From: Rhodospirillales bacterium
GTDB taxonomy: Bacteria; Pseudomonadota; Alphaproteobacteria; Acetobacterales; Acetobacteraceae
Direction of reading: 5' to 3'
NCBI GenBank assembly: GCA_025352915.1
Contig: JANXSA010000680.1
Location: 1-5,409 of the forward strand
DNA length: 5,409 bases
Shown: positions 1 through 5,409 of the stretch, piece after piece
How positions within the stretch are numbered: position 1 is the first letter of the stretch
Layout: every line of letters starts with the position of its first letter
The notes under the pieces: generated by a model
Databases searched by the model: none
Told to the model about the DNA's origin: nothing
Seen by the model: the letters and a program-made list of their open reading frames with translations, nothing else
Program-made: the position numbers and the translations under genes

Positions 1-610
1 GCGAGGCCACGCAGGTGGGCGACGGAACCGTGGACAGCAGCGGCGGGCTGCGCTCGTCGCCCGCCCTGCCGTCCGGCCCGAACCGCGCCAGGGCGCGCGC
101 CGCATCCGGCGTGCCGGCGATCGCTGCGCGCGGCGGCAACCCGGCCGCCGCCAGCCGCCGCCGCGCCAGCGTCAGCAACGCCGCCTCGCCGCCGAACAAA
201 TGCGCACCGCCGGTCACGTCCAATAGCAGCCCGTCCGGCCTATCCAGCGCCACCAGCGGGGTGAACCGCTCGCACCAGGCGGCAAGCCGGACCAGAAAGG
301 CGCGATCCTCCTCCGGCTGGGCCGGCAGCGCGACCAGCCCGGGCACGCGCGCCCGCGCATCCGCCAGCGCCAGGCCGGCCCCCAGGCCCAGCGCCAGTGC
401 CTGCCGATCACCGGCGGTAATGCGCAGCGCCCCCCGGTCACGCTCCACCAGCACCACCGGCGTGTCCGGCCGGCCAGACTCTCCGGACGGGGCCTCAGGC
501 GGCAACTGCCCCGCCCGCCGCAGCCGGTCGGTCGGCAGGAAAGGCCACCACAGTGCCAGATAGCGGCGCGTCTTGGTGAAGAGGGGCGCGTTGAGGAGGG
601 ACAGAGGCAT
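1..610 (-). CDS. imuB: ImuB, Y-family polymerase-like mutasome protein (3' end outside window)
   Basis: ImuB is an inactive Y-family polymerase relative that links ImuA and DnaE2 to the beta clamp during SOS-induced translesion synthesis. The reverse strand reads openly from about 610 to the left edge, about 203 codons. The N-terminal segment RRYLALWWPFLPTDRL is typical of ImuB; at this place active Y-family enzymes carry a catalytic Asp motif, which is missing here. Further on, CERFTPLVALDRPDGLLLDV matches the second catalytic region, again without the Ser-x-Asp-Glu pattern. GGAHLFGGE follows. The C-terminal clamp-binding and ImuA-binding parts are off the window. The start is uncertain: the ATG at 610 lies closest to the conserved block but has no clear ribosome site. 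An in-frame GTG at 631 (GGAG 7 nt upstream) and an ATG at 646 (AGGA 5 nt upstream) are better supplied. Any of these overlaps imuA by 116-152 bp. The family call is secure. Confidence 0.88.
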   Translation of the reverse strand, partial: MPLSLLNAPLFTKTRRYLALWWPFLPTDRLRRAGQLPPEAPSGESGRPDTPVVLVERDRGALRITAGDRQALALGLGAGLALADARARVPGLVALPAQPEEDRAFLVRLAAWCERFTPLVALDRPDGLLLDVTGGAHLFGGEAALLTLARRRLAAAGLPPRAAIAGTPDAARALARFGPDGRAGDERSPPLLSTVPSPTCVAS

Positions 611-1322
611 CCCGGAAGGCGCGTTGCTCACAATCCCACTCCACATGCCATTCCTGTTCGCCCAGCCCGCGGCGGTGGCGCAGCAGCCGCAGCCCGAAGC
701 TGGGCGGTCCCGGCGCATTCGCCGGCAGCGCGCGCGACGGCCGGCTGGTGACCAGCCAGCGGGTGCGCGCGGCGCTGGGCGGAGCAGTGCTGGGGGGAGC
801 GGGCCCACATCGCAGCAACAAAGTGAAAACGCCAGCCGTCTGGGCGGCGAGCGACAGGCGGCGGCTGGCGGTAAGGTCCAGCTGACGTGGCGTGCCGAAC
901 GGCTCGATCAGCACCGCGCCCAGGGCGGCGCAGCGCGCGCCATCAGCCCCCGCGCGCAATGTCGCCACCGCATCGGCCGCGCGCACCAGCAGCACCCGCG
1001 CCGGGTCCAGCCCCAGCTCGGCCAACCCCGGCGGATGCGGCCGCCCCATCGCCCCGCCATGCGCGTCCTGCCGCACCCATAACACCGGCCGCGCCCCGGC
1101 CGCTCGCACCGCAAGCCCCAGTGCTACGGCCACGGCCGCCGGCTGGTCAGCCGCGTCAGCCGGCAGCAGCTCATGCAGCCCCGCCCGCTCGATTCCGCCG
1201 CCCAACTGCGCATCCAGCGGCGCGAACCCGAATCCCACCAACCCGGCATCCTGCGCCGCCGGCCCGTGGGCCAGGCCGGCAAGCTGTCGCCGCAGATCGG
1301 CCAGGGTGTGAAGTGTGGGCAT
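495..1322 (-). CDS. imuA: ImuA, RecA-like SOS mutagenesis protein
   Basis: ImuA is a RecA/SulA-like accessory factor of the ImuA-ImuB-DnaE2 mutasome, acting in the cytoplasm during DNA-damage tolerance. The 275-residue product shows the family layout. There is an N-terminal helix (LADLRRQLAGL), then FGFAPLDAQLGGGIERAGLHEL at about 32-52, matching the ImuA signature around a degenerate nucleotide-binding loop. LWVRQDAH lies at 81-88, the LLVRAADAVATLRAGADG segment at 111-128, and an ARTRWLVTSRPS block at 185-196. The closing LLRHRRGLGEQEWHVEWD block is at 213-230. Recognisable homology ends near FRDA (236-239). The last ~36 residues (rich in Pro and Ala) are read from DNA that also encodes the ImuB N-terminus, so they look like an overlap-derived tail. 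The start at 1322 sits just behind the LexA box; AAGGA lies 13 nt upstream, a weak spacing. It is first in a likely imuA-imuB operon. Confidence 0.88.
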   Translation of the reverse strand: MPTLHTLADLRRQLAGLAHGPAAQDAGLVGFGFAPLDAQLGGGIERAGLHELLPADAADQPAAVAVALGLAVRAAGARPVLWVRQDAHGGAMGRPHPPGLAELGLDPARVLLVRAADAVATLRAGADGARCAALGAVLIEPFGTPRQLDLTASRRLSLAAQTAGVFTLLLRCGPAPPSTAPPSAARTRWLVTSRPSRALPANAPGPPSFGLRLLRHRRGLGEQEWHVEWDCEQRAFRDASVPPQRAPLHQDAPLSGTVVAFPADRPAAAGGAVAA

Positions 1323-1333
1323 GGGGCAGGTTC

Positions 1334-1348
1334 GTTCCTTATATGTTC
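1334..1348 (-). promoter_or_regulatory. LexA operator upstream of imuA
   Basis: An exact GTTC-N7-GTTC (GTTCCTTATATGTTC on the plus strand; GAAC-N7-GAAC read towards imuA) lies 11 bp before the imuA ATG. This direct-repeat form is the known LexA box of alphaproteobacteria, and imuA-imuB-dnaE2 cassettes are known LexA targets. Another GTTC half-site abuts it at 1330-1333. The N7 contains TATAAG in the imuA direction, which could be a -10 element, so bound LexA would cover the promoter. No good -35 is seen at the expected distance. The box is seen directly; repression is inferred from the family. Confidence 0.85.
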
Positions 1349-1366
1349 TTCAACATAGGAAGGAAC
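1334..1366. repeat. Imperfect inverted repeat enclosing the LexA box
   Basis: GTTCCTT (1334-1340) pairs with AAGGAAC (1360-1366), and ATGTT (1343-1347) pairs with AACAT (1352-1356). This leaves a CTTC loop and a small AT/AGG internal mismatch. The left arm is the LexA box. The right arm carries an extra GTTC half-site on the minus strand, whose partner (TGTTG) is one base out of register. It could be a degenerate second operator or simply operator symmetry. Confidence 0.5.
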
Positions 1367-1845
1367 GCCGGGGAATGCGAGTCGATTCATCAGGGATTAT
1401 GCGCGGCGCAGCGCCGGCAACATCCCGCCGGCCATGTCGCTGGCGCTGGCGGGATTGGCGCCGCTGCCCGCGACCGTTCAACCTGCGTATCCACCCGGGC
1501 GGTCAGGGTGAAGCTCATGCTGGGATACGCTGCCTCGCCGTCCAGGGCGTCGCCACTGCCGGAACTGCACCGTCGTGGCACCGCTCATAATCGACAACGT
1601 GTAAAAATACGCTCACGCATTCGCAGGATGAGATCAAGCCGCGATTGGCAAAAATGCCCGTTCGTCACAAATGCCAGGTCCACCGGCGCCCCCCAAGCCG
1701 GCCAATACCTTCCTCCCGGAACCCGCGCAGAACCGGCGCACCGCAACCCTTGCTTGACCAATTGCAACAGACAATGCTTCTTCCGGTGCTCTCTTCGCAT
1801 CGGCTCAATGGGGTGGTGTAGCAGGCCCGACAGGATCATCGAGAC
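1367..1845. other. Divergent intergenic region, no convincing gene
   Basis: About 480 bp separate the imuA operator from the plus-strand glycosyltransferase. The left part (to about 1590) is GC-rich. The part from about 1580 to 1680 is less so and contains small A runs. The only open frame of note is a 63-codon minus-strand stretch at 1390-1581, whose product is Ala/Pro/Arg-rich with no motif and no clear ribosome site. I see no RNA gene, no transposase remnant and no strong sigma70 promoter; TTGACC at 1754-1759 could be a -35 but no matching -10 follows at 16-18 bp. The promoter of the glycosyltransferase gene must lie here but cannot be placed. Confidence 0.5.
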
Positions 1846-3975
1846 ATGCCACTGGCGACCCCCGCACCACTGATCAGCGTGCTGATGCCCGCCTATAACG
1901 CACAGGCCTTCATCCGCCAGAGCGTACAAAGCGTCCTCGCCCAGACATTCGAGGATTTCGAGCTGATCGTCGTCAACGACGGCTCAACCGACGACACCGC
2001 CGCCATCCTCGCCGCCTTCGACGACCCGCGCCTGCGCATCATCGACAATCCCCGCAACCTCGGCATCGTCGGCACCCTGAACCACGGCCTCCAAAATGCC
2101 CGCGGCCGCTACATCGCCCGCCAGGACGCCGACGATTTCAGCCTGCCGCTCCGCTTCGCCCGCCAGAAGGCGTTCCTGGACACAAACCCCCAAACCGTCA
2201 TCGTCGCCAGCGAAATGACACTCCTGGAAGACGGCAACATCACCTTCACCCGCGAAGGCGGCGACACCGACCCGGCCATCGTCGAATGGCTGCTCCACCT
2301 CGGCAACCCGGTCGGCCACACCTCGATGATGTTTCGCGCCGAGACGGTGGCCGCCATGGGCACCTATCTGCGCGAAGACTTTACTTGCGCCGAGGCGTTC
2401 GACTTCTCCCACCGCATGCTCCAGCACGGCCAGATCTCGGTGCTGCCCGAATATCTCGTCATCTATCGCAAACACCTGACCAACCTCACCCGCACCAAGC
2501 GCGCCACCATGATCGAGCGCACCGCGCGGGTGCTGCGCGAAGCCTATGTCCGCCTGCTCGGCCCCGGTTGCGAGACCGATGCCGACCTGGTCACCGAGCA
2601 CATGATCGCGCGCGCCCCCTTTCCCGACAACGCCGCCCCGCAGCGCCTGGCGCAATTCCTGCCGCGCCTGATCGATGCCTTCACCGCCAACCGCAACATG
2701 ACCGCCACCCACCGCGCGCGCATCCAGGAGGTCACCGACCGCGCCTGGTGGCGAATGATCCAGGCCGTCCTGCGCAGCGGCCAGACCGCCATCGCCCTGC
2801 GCCACCGCAACGCCTTTCCCACCGCCACCCGCCCGCGCCTGCGCGAAATCATCCGCACCGCCGCCGCCGGCATCGCCACCACCCGCCTGCGCATCACCCC
2901 GCCCACCCGCACGCCCCCCCCCTATACCCACCACGCCCAGATCATCAACGGCGAACACTTCCATCCCGTCCCGCCCTCGACCGACGCCCCCCCCATCCTG
3001 CACGTCGTCGTCGATACCGAGGCCGAGTTCGACTGGAACAAAGCCTTCGACCGCTCGCTGACCGCCGTCTCGGCCATGCGCCAGCAAGACACCGTCCAGC
3101 GCCTGTTCGACTCCTGGGGCGTCCGCCCGATCTACGTGGTGGATTACGCCGTCGCCTCGCAACCCGAGGGCTACGGCCCCCTGCGCGAAATCCAGGACCG
3201 CCACGCCTGCGTCATCGGCGCCCACATGCACGCCTGGATCACGCCCCCCTTCGAGGAGACCGTGTCCGAATACAATTCCTTCGGCGGCAACCTCCCGCGC
3301 GACCTCGAGGAGCGCAAGCTGCGCGCCCTGATCGCCGCCATCGAGCAGAATTTCGGCATCACCCCGCTATTCTTCCGCGCCGGCCGCTACGGCGTCGGCC
3401 CGAACACCATGGAATTGCTGGCCAAGCTCGGCTTCCAGGTGGATCTCAGCCTGCTGCCACACGCCGACCTGCGCGCCCGCGGCGGCCCGGATTTCCGCTT
3501 CGCCGAGTGCGTCCCTTACACCACCGCGGGCAACAGCCTGCTCTGCGTGCCGATGACACGCGGCCAGATCGGCGCCATCGCCCCCATGCCGCCGCGCCTG
3601 CAGGGACTGCTACAGCACCGCATCGCCTCGCGCCTGCGCCTCCAAGGCATCCTGTCGCGCCTCAAGCTCGCCAACACCATCACCCTCACCCCCGAAGGCG
3701 TGTCGACCGCCGAACAGATCGAGCTGATCGACGCCATGATCCGTCGCGGCTGCCGCACCTTCGCGCTGCATTACCACAGCCCGACCCTGGCCAAGCAGAC
3801 GCCCTATGTCCGCACCGAGGCCGATCTCACCGCCTTCATCGGCCGCATCGAGGCCGTCTGCCGCCACTTCTTCGCGGTCCGCGGCGGCATGCCCGGCAAC
3901 CCCGCCGACCTGCTGCCGCCAGGCCAGCGCAGCCGCCTGTGGCCCGCCAAAATCACCGCCCCCGCCGAGGTGTAA
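1846..3975 (+). CDS. Bifunctional GT2 glycosyltransferase / WalW-like polysaccharide deacetylase
   Basis: The 709-residue protein combines two domains. Residues ~8-215 are a GT-A fold family 2 glycosyltransferase. It has ISVLMPAYNA (10-19), the VVNDGSTDD nucleotide-sugar motif (42-50), the metal-binding RQDADD (92-97) and an acceptor-side CAEAFDF block (181-187). Residues ~235-350 are helical and unassigned, followed by a Pro-rich linker (352-383). Residues ~385-680 resemble the NodB/CE4 homology domain of the LPS protein WalW. It shows HVVVDTEAEFDW (386-397), the likely metal-binding AHMHAW (459-464), FFRAGRYG (509-516) and LHYHSPTL (641-648). No signal peptide or membrane segment is seen, so it probably acts in the cytoplasm on a nucleotide- or lipid-linked glycan for LPS, capsule or exopolysaccharide. 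Substrate and product are unknown. The ATG at 1846 has AGGA about 10 nt upstream and leads straight into the first GT2 strand. It stands alone, divergent from imuA and convergent with the SDR gene. Confidence 0.85.
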   Translation: MPLATPAPLISVLMPAYNAQAFIRQSVQSVLAQTFEDFELIVVNDGSTDDTAAILAAFDDPRLRIIDNPRNLGIVGTLNHGLQNARGRYIARQDADDFSLPLRFARQKAFLDTNPQTVIVASEMTLLEDGNITFTREGGDTDPAIVEWLLHLGNPVGHTSMMFRAETVAAMGTYLREDFTCAEAFDFSHRMLQHGQISVLPEYLVIYRKHLTNLTRTKRATMIERTARVLREAYVRLLGPGCETDADLVTEHMIARAPFPDNAAPQRLAQFLPRLIDAFTANRNMTATHRARIQEVTDRAWWRMIQAVLRSGQTAIALRHRNAFPTATRPRLREIIRTAAAGIATTRLRITPPTRTPPPYTHHAQIINGEHFHPVPPSTDAPPILHVVVDTEAEFDWNKAFDRSLTAVSAMRQQDTVQRLFDSWGVRPIYVVDYAVASQPEGYGPLREIQDRHACVIGAHMHAWITPPFEETVSEYNSFGGNLPRDLEERKLRALIAAIEQNFGITPLFFRAGRYGVGPNTMELLAKLGFQVDLSLLPHADLRARGGPDFRFAECVPYTTAGNSLLCVPMTRGQIGAIAPMPPRLQGLLQHRIASRLRLQGILSRLKLANTITLTPEGVSTAEQIELIDAMIRRGCRTFALHYHSPTLAKQTPYVRTEADLTAFIGRIEAVCRHFFAVRGGMPGNPADLLPPGQRSRLWPAKITAPAEV
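2914..2994 (+). repeat. Two poly-C tracts (C9 and C8) in the interdomain linker
   Basis: A run of nine C (2914-2922) encodes Pro357-359, and a run of eight C (2987-2994) spans Ala381-Pro383. Both lie in the linker between the glycosyltransferase and deacetylase domains. They are the longest homopolymers in the gene. They may reflect only Pro codon choice in a GC-rich genome, or they may be slippage-prone. Confidence 0.6.
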
Positions 3976-4004
3976 ACAAAAGCCCCGGCGCCAATTGGAC
4001 AAAA

Positions 4005-4034
4005 GTTTTTTGCTTCTTTTTTTCAAAAAAGAAG
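4005..4034. terminator. T-rich hairpin element A between convergent genes
   Basis: GTTTTTTG is followed by CTTCTTTTTT (4013-4022) and its exact complement AAAAAAGAAG (4025-4034), a 10-bp A/T-rich stem with a tiny loop. It lies 30-59 bp after the glycosyltransferase stop and 11 bp from the SDR stop. Its position between convergent genes fits a terminator serving both strands. However, the stem is not GC-rich, so classic intrinsic termination is not certain. A palindrome, GAAGGCCTTC (4031-4040), overlaps its right arm. A related copy in opposite orientation is at 5334-5374. Confidence 0.5.
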
Positions 4035-4044
4035 GCCTTCCTCC

Positions 4045-4833
4045 CTACCCCATCGAAGAATTAAAATTCCCCCCATCCATCACCAAATTCTGCCCAACAA
4101 TAAACCCCGCCTGCGCCCCGCACAAAAACGCGCACGCCTCGCCAAACTCGGCCGGGTCCCCAATCCGCCCCGCCGGATTATTCTTCCCCATATCCGCCAA
4201 CGCCTCCTCCATCGTCTTCCCCGCCTTCACCGCCATCGCCAGCGACGAATTGCGAATCCGGTCGGTATTGAACGGCCCCGGCAGCAACCCGTTGATCGTC
4301 ACATTATGCTTGGCCACCTGCCGCGCCAGCCCGGCGACAAACCCGGTCAACCCCGCCCGCGCGCCATTGCTCATCCCAAGATGCGGAATCGGCGACTTCA
4401 CCGACGCCGAGGTGATGTTCACAATCCGCCCGAACTTCCGCCCGATCATCCCGTCCACCACCGACTTGATGAGAAAAATCGGCGTCAGCATGTTGGAATC
4501 AATCGCCTTGATCCAATCCTCGCGCTGCCAGTCGCGGAAATCCCCCGGCGGCGGCCCGCCGCAATTATTCACCAGAATATCCGGCGCCGGACACGCCGCC
4601 AGCGCCGCCGCGCGCCCTTCCTCGGTGCTGATATCCCCCACCACCGTGGTCACATTCACCTGATACTTCGCCCGGATCTCCGAAGCCGTCGCCTCCAGCG
4701 CCTCCGCCCCGCGCGCCGTGATCACCAGATCCACCCCCTCGCGCGCCAACGAAATCGCACAGGCCCGCCCGAGCCCCTTGCTAGCCGCGCAAACAATCGC
4801 CTTCTTGCCGCGAATGCCTAGGTCCATGGTCAT
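4045..4833 (-). CDS. Atypical SDR-family protein (ketoacyl reductase-like)
   Basis: The 262-residue protein has the classical short-chain dehydrogenase length and fold markers. These are a Rossmann loop VCAASKGLG (14-22), GDIS (66-69), LVNNCGG (87-93), Asn114, NITSAS (139-144), and the LPGPFNTDR block (184-192) after the active site. It ends in the usual GQNLVMDGG. Key residues deviate: the glycine motif begins Cys-Ala instead of Thr-Gly, and the Tyr-x3-Lys pair 13 residues after Ser142 is replaced by Ser155 and Arg159 (GMSNGARAGL). A subgroup of ketoacyl-ACP-reductase-like SDRs with an imperfect cofactor motif and tetrad is known, and this appears to belong there; the reaction is unknown. 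Arg41 after strand 2 hints at NADP(H). The ATG at 4833 overlaps the thioesterase stop as ATGA. A second ATG at 4827 has better spacing (9 nt) from the GGAGG at 4837-4841. Confidence 0.87.
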   Translation of the reverse strand: MTMDLGIRGKKAIVCAASKGLGRACAISLAREGVDLVITARGAEALEATASEIRAKYQVNVTTVVGDISTEEGRAAALAACPAPDILVNNCGGPPPGDFRDWQREDWIKAIDSNMLTPIFLIKSVVDGMIGRKFGRIVNITSASVKSPIPHLGMSNGARAGLTGFVAGLARQVAKHNVTINGLLPGPFNTDRIRNSSLAMAVKAGKTMEEALADMGKNNPAGRIGDPAEFGEACAFLCGAQAGFIVGQNLVMDGGNFNSSMG

Positions 4834-5291
4834 TCCCCTCCAGGTTTGCTGATCTTCTCAAGCTCCGCCCGGACGCGCTCCGGAATCGGCACCGGCCGCA
4901 TCGTCGCACGGTCGACATACACATGCACGAAATGCACCGCCGCACTGGCCGTGTCATCCCCGTTGCGAAAAATCCCCAGCTCATACCGCACCGAGCTGCG
5001 CCCTAGCTTCCCCACCGCCAGCCCCACCGTGGCATCGTCGGGATACGCCATCTGCGCCAAAAACCGGCACCCGGTCTCGGCCACAATCCCAATGACCTCG
5101 CTGCGCCCGATCTCCAACAACCCATGGTCGATCAAAAACCGGTTCACCGCCGTGTCGACCCAGGAATAATACACCACATTGTTCACATGCCCGTAGACGT
5201 CATTATCCATCCAGCGCGAACCCACAATGTGGAACCAACGGAAATCTGCGCGAACGGGGGCGGGCGGACGGGACATGAAGCGACTCAACAT
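4830..5291 (-). CDS. Hotdog-fold acyl-CoA thioesterase, 4HBT/YbgC-FadM type
   Basis: The 153-residue protein matches the small single-hotdog thioesterases that hydrolyse acyl-CoA to the free acid and CoA in the cytoplasm. The signature is RWMDNDVYGHVNNVVYYSW (26-44). Within it, Asp31 is the likely catalytic carboxylate, followed by the GHVNN turn that starts the hotdog helix. Later strands follow as GIVAETGCRFLAQMAYPD, VGKLGRSSVRYELGIF and AAVHFVHVYVD. The length fits the family. The stop overlaps the start of the SDR gene as ATGA, so the two are translated together, which suggests a shared acyl-CoA or acyl-ACP pathway. The chain length or aromatic nature of the substrate cannot be told. The start is uncertain: neither the ATG at 5291 nor the in-frame ATG at 5276 has a strong ribosome site. 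Both precede the first conserved strand. Confidence 0.87.
   Translation of the reverse strand: MLSRFMSRPPAPVRADFRWFHIVGSRWMDNDVYGHVNNVVYYSWVDTAVNRFLIDHGLLEIGRSEVIGIVAETGCRFLAQMAYPDDATVGLAVGKLGRSSVRYELGIFRNGDDTASAAVHFVHVYVDRATMRPVPIPERVRAELEKISKPGGE
4837..4841 (-). promoter_or_regulatory. Ribosome binding site of the SDR gene, inside the thioesterase 3' end
   Basis: GGAGG on the minus strand lies within the last codons of the thioesterase gene. It is 3 nt from the ATGA-overlap start (4833) and 9 nt from the second ATG (4827). The spacing favours 4827 for direct initiation, while 4833 would fit re-initiation by the terminating ribosome. Confidence 0.6.
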
Positions 5292-5333
5292 GGTTTGCCG
5301 GCCCAGGTCCAGGCAGGGAAAAGCAGGCCAGGA

Positions 5334-5374
5334 AAAGTCTTCTTTTTGTGGACAAAAAGAAGCAAAAAAACTTT
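5334..5374. terminator. T-rich hairpin element B upstream of the thioesterase gene
   Basis: CTTCTTTTTG (5339-5348) and CAAAAAGAAG (5353-5362) form a perfect 10-bp stem around a TGGA loop. Outside it, AAAGT (5334-5338) can pair with ACTTT (5370-5374) across a bulged A-rich stretch. Read on the minus strand it begins AAAGTTTTTTTGCTTC, nearly identical to the plus-strand start of element A. It may terminate a minus-strand gene ending beyond the right edge or lie in the thioesterase leader. The rest of 5292-5409 holds no gene and no clear promoter. Confidence 0.5.
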
Positions 5375-5409
5375 ATTCATTAAGATTTTTCTCTTATTTT
5401 GCCCCCCGC

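Noticed and set aside
1390..1581. 63-codon minus-strand frame in the intergenic region
   Set aside because: No recognisable motif, no ribosome site, and a composition typical of chance frames in GC-rich DNA.
1754..1782. Possible sigma70 promoter for the glycosyltransferase gene (TTGACC)
   Set aside because: No acceptable -10 hexamer at 16-18 bp; the nearest A/T-rich word is too close.
887..1873. 328-codon plus-strand frame opposite imuA
   Set aside because: Pro/Ala/Arg-rich, without motifs, and antisense to a well-supported gene.
1984..3231. 415-codon open frame on the minus strand opposite the glycosyltransferase gene
   Set aside because: Its product is a low-complexity Gly/Ala/Val/Asp mixture, as expected from the antisense of a GC-biased gene. 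The plus strand carries clear GT2 and WalW motifs over the same bases.
2286..4064. 592-codon plus-strand frame overlapping the glycosyltransferase gene
   Set aside because: The product is almost entirely Arg, Pro, His and Ala, a frame-shifted shadow with no domain. It matters only as the frame entered after a +1 slip in the C tracts.
3806..4663. 285-codon plus-strand frame spanning the convergent junction
   Set aside because: It crosses the hairpin spacer and runs antisense to the SDR gene, with no family resemblance.
5381..5400. Possible intrinsic terminator (TAAGA...TCTTA then TTTT) at the right edge
   Set aside because: The stem is only 5 bp and A/T-rich, too weak to support without the neighbouring gene.

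Overview
The window looks like a stretch of chromosome from a high-GC alphaproteobacterium. Three observations support this. The coding regions show strong third-position G/C bias. An imuA-imuB mutasome pair lies behind an exact GTTC-N7-GTTC box, the alphaproteobacterial type of LexA site. Two A/T-rich hairpin elements built around GCTTCTTTTT...AAAAAGAAG sit between genes; from memory these resemble elements common in Acetobacteraceae. The family-level placement is inference, not proof.

Layout, left to right. (1) 1-1322, minus strand: the 5' part of imuB (cut by the left edge) and complete imuA, which overlap heavily. A LexA operator lies 11 bp upstream of the imuA start. Together they encode the SOS-induced accessory proteins of the error-prone DnaE2 polymerase; dnaE2 itself, if adjacent, lies outside the window. 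(2) 1367-1845: a divergent intergenic region of about 480 bp with no convincing gene. (3) 1846-3975, plus strand: one large gene that fuses an N-terminal GT2 glycosyltransferase to a C-terminal WalW-like NodB/CE4 polysaccharide deacetylase domain. It is probably a surface-polysaccharide or LPS enzyme. The linker between the domains carries two long C tracts (C9 and C8). (4) 3976-4044: a short convergent spacer with the first T-rich hairpin. (5) 4045-5291, minus strand: a translationally coupled pair (ATGA overlap), a hotdog-fold acyl-CoA thioesterase followed by an SDR-family protein whose canonical catalytic Tyr and Lys are replaced. (6) 5292-5409: the thioesterase upstream region, with a second copy of the hairpin in opposite orientation and no gene.

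The three modules (SOS mutagenesis, glycan synthesis or modification, acyl-CoA metabolism) show no obvious functional link and look like ordinary chromosomal neighbours. I see no mobile element, CRISPR array, tRNA or rRNA. The points most worth a second look are the GT2-WalW fusion with its poly-C linker, the catalytically atypical SDR coupled to a thioesterase, the operator architecture at imuA, and the paired inverted hairpin elements.
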